This document shows positions 6,227-6,291 of a stretch of DNA of 6,291 nucleotides, one piece after another. The notes under the pieces are model-generated. The model was not told where the DNA came from, did not search any database, and saw only the letters and a list, made by a program, of their open reading frames with translations. The first letter of the stretch is position 1; the number at the start of each line of letters is the position of its first letter. Source of the stretch: Acidobacteriota bacterium (GTDB lineage Bacteria; Acidobacteriota; Terriglobia; Terriglobales; Acidobacteriaceae). Position numbers and translations under genes: made by a program. The DNA lies in contig QIAS01000326.1 of assembly GCA_003225615.1 (NCBI GenBank), positions 1-6,291 of the forward strand, written 5' to 3'.

Positions 6227-6291
6227 TTAGCGCTCACTCAGCGCCTCGCAGCGCCGGACAATGGCCTTAGACGCCGCCAAATTGGCTTCTC
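6227..6291 (-). CDS. Possible C-terminal end of an unidentified gene (runs off right edge)
   Basis: On the minus strand one frame is open from the right edge to TAA at 6229-6227 and gives EANLAASKAIVRRCEALSER. It reads like a helical protein tail, and 15 of 20 sense codons end in G or C, similar to neighbouring genes. The other two minus frames also stop within this stretch, so the open run alone is weak evidence. The family cannot be named from 20 residues. If real, it would lie about 230 bases upstream of the cytochrome in the same direction. Confidence 0.35.
   Translation of the reverse strand, partial: EANLAASKAIVRRCEALSER

Noticed and set aside
1..6291. CRISPR arrays, insertion sequences, tRNA or rRNA genes
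   Set aside because: No regularly spaced repeats, transposase motifs, terminal inverted repeats or tRNA-like cloverleaf signals were seen.

Overview
The window (about 57% GC by eye) looks like a chromosomal piece of a Gram-negative, respiratory bacterium. It encodes a Tat-exported molybdenum enzyme, an outer-membrane beta-barrel and a periplasmic multiheme cytochrome. The protein style and this mix of genes would suit an Acidobacteriota genome, but that is inference; nothing here is a phylogenetic marker.

Layout. (1) 1-175, minus strand: the first 58 codons of eutB, the large subunit of ethanolamine ammonia-lyase, running off the left edge. (2) 176-341: a divergent intergenic region with matching -10-like elements facing outward, GCGATATAAT for the plus-strand operon and GCGATATAGT for eutB. 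(3) 342-3025, plus strand: a two-gene operon for a molybdenum hydroxylase of the isoquinoline 1-oxidoreductase / aldehyde oxidase type. It has a [2Fe-2S] small subunit and a Tat-targeted molybdopterin subunit. (4) 3026-3062: a short convergent gap with a small hairpin. (5) 5996 down to 3063, minus strand: a decaheme c-type cytochrome (MtrA/DmsE type) followed 29 bp later by a 671-aa beta-barrel of the MtrB/PioB type. This is the arrangement of porin-cytochrome electron conduits. (6) 5997-6226: leader region. (7) 6227-6291, minus strand: a possible C-terminal end of an unidentified gene.

How the parts work together. The cytochrome and barrel together would form a trans-outer-membrane electron wire: heme chain inside, barrel as sheath. 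Such a wire moves electrons between the periplasm and an extracellular donor or acceptor. No outer-surface cytochrome (MtrC-like) is in the window. The molybdenum hydroxylase is also predicted to be periplasmic and has no FAD subunit, so it must pass electrons to a cytochrome or other carrier. A link to the decaheme protein is possible but unproven, because the two operons converge and are not co-transcribed.

The most striking anomaly is that the cytochrome reading frame is broken once, near 5684. The signal peptide and hemes 1-2 are in one frame and hemes 3-10 in another. Read through, the gene gives one coherent product of about 295 aa with ten CXXCH sites. It is therefore a recent pseudogene, an assembly error or, less likely, a recoding site.
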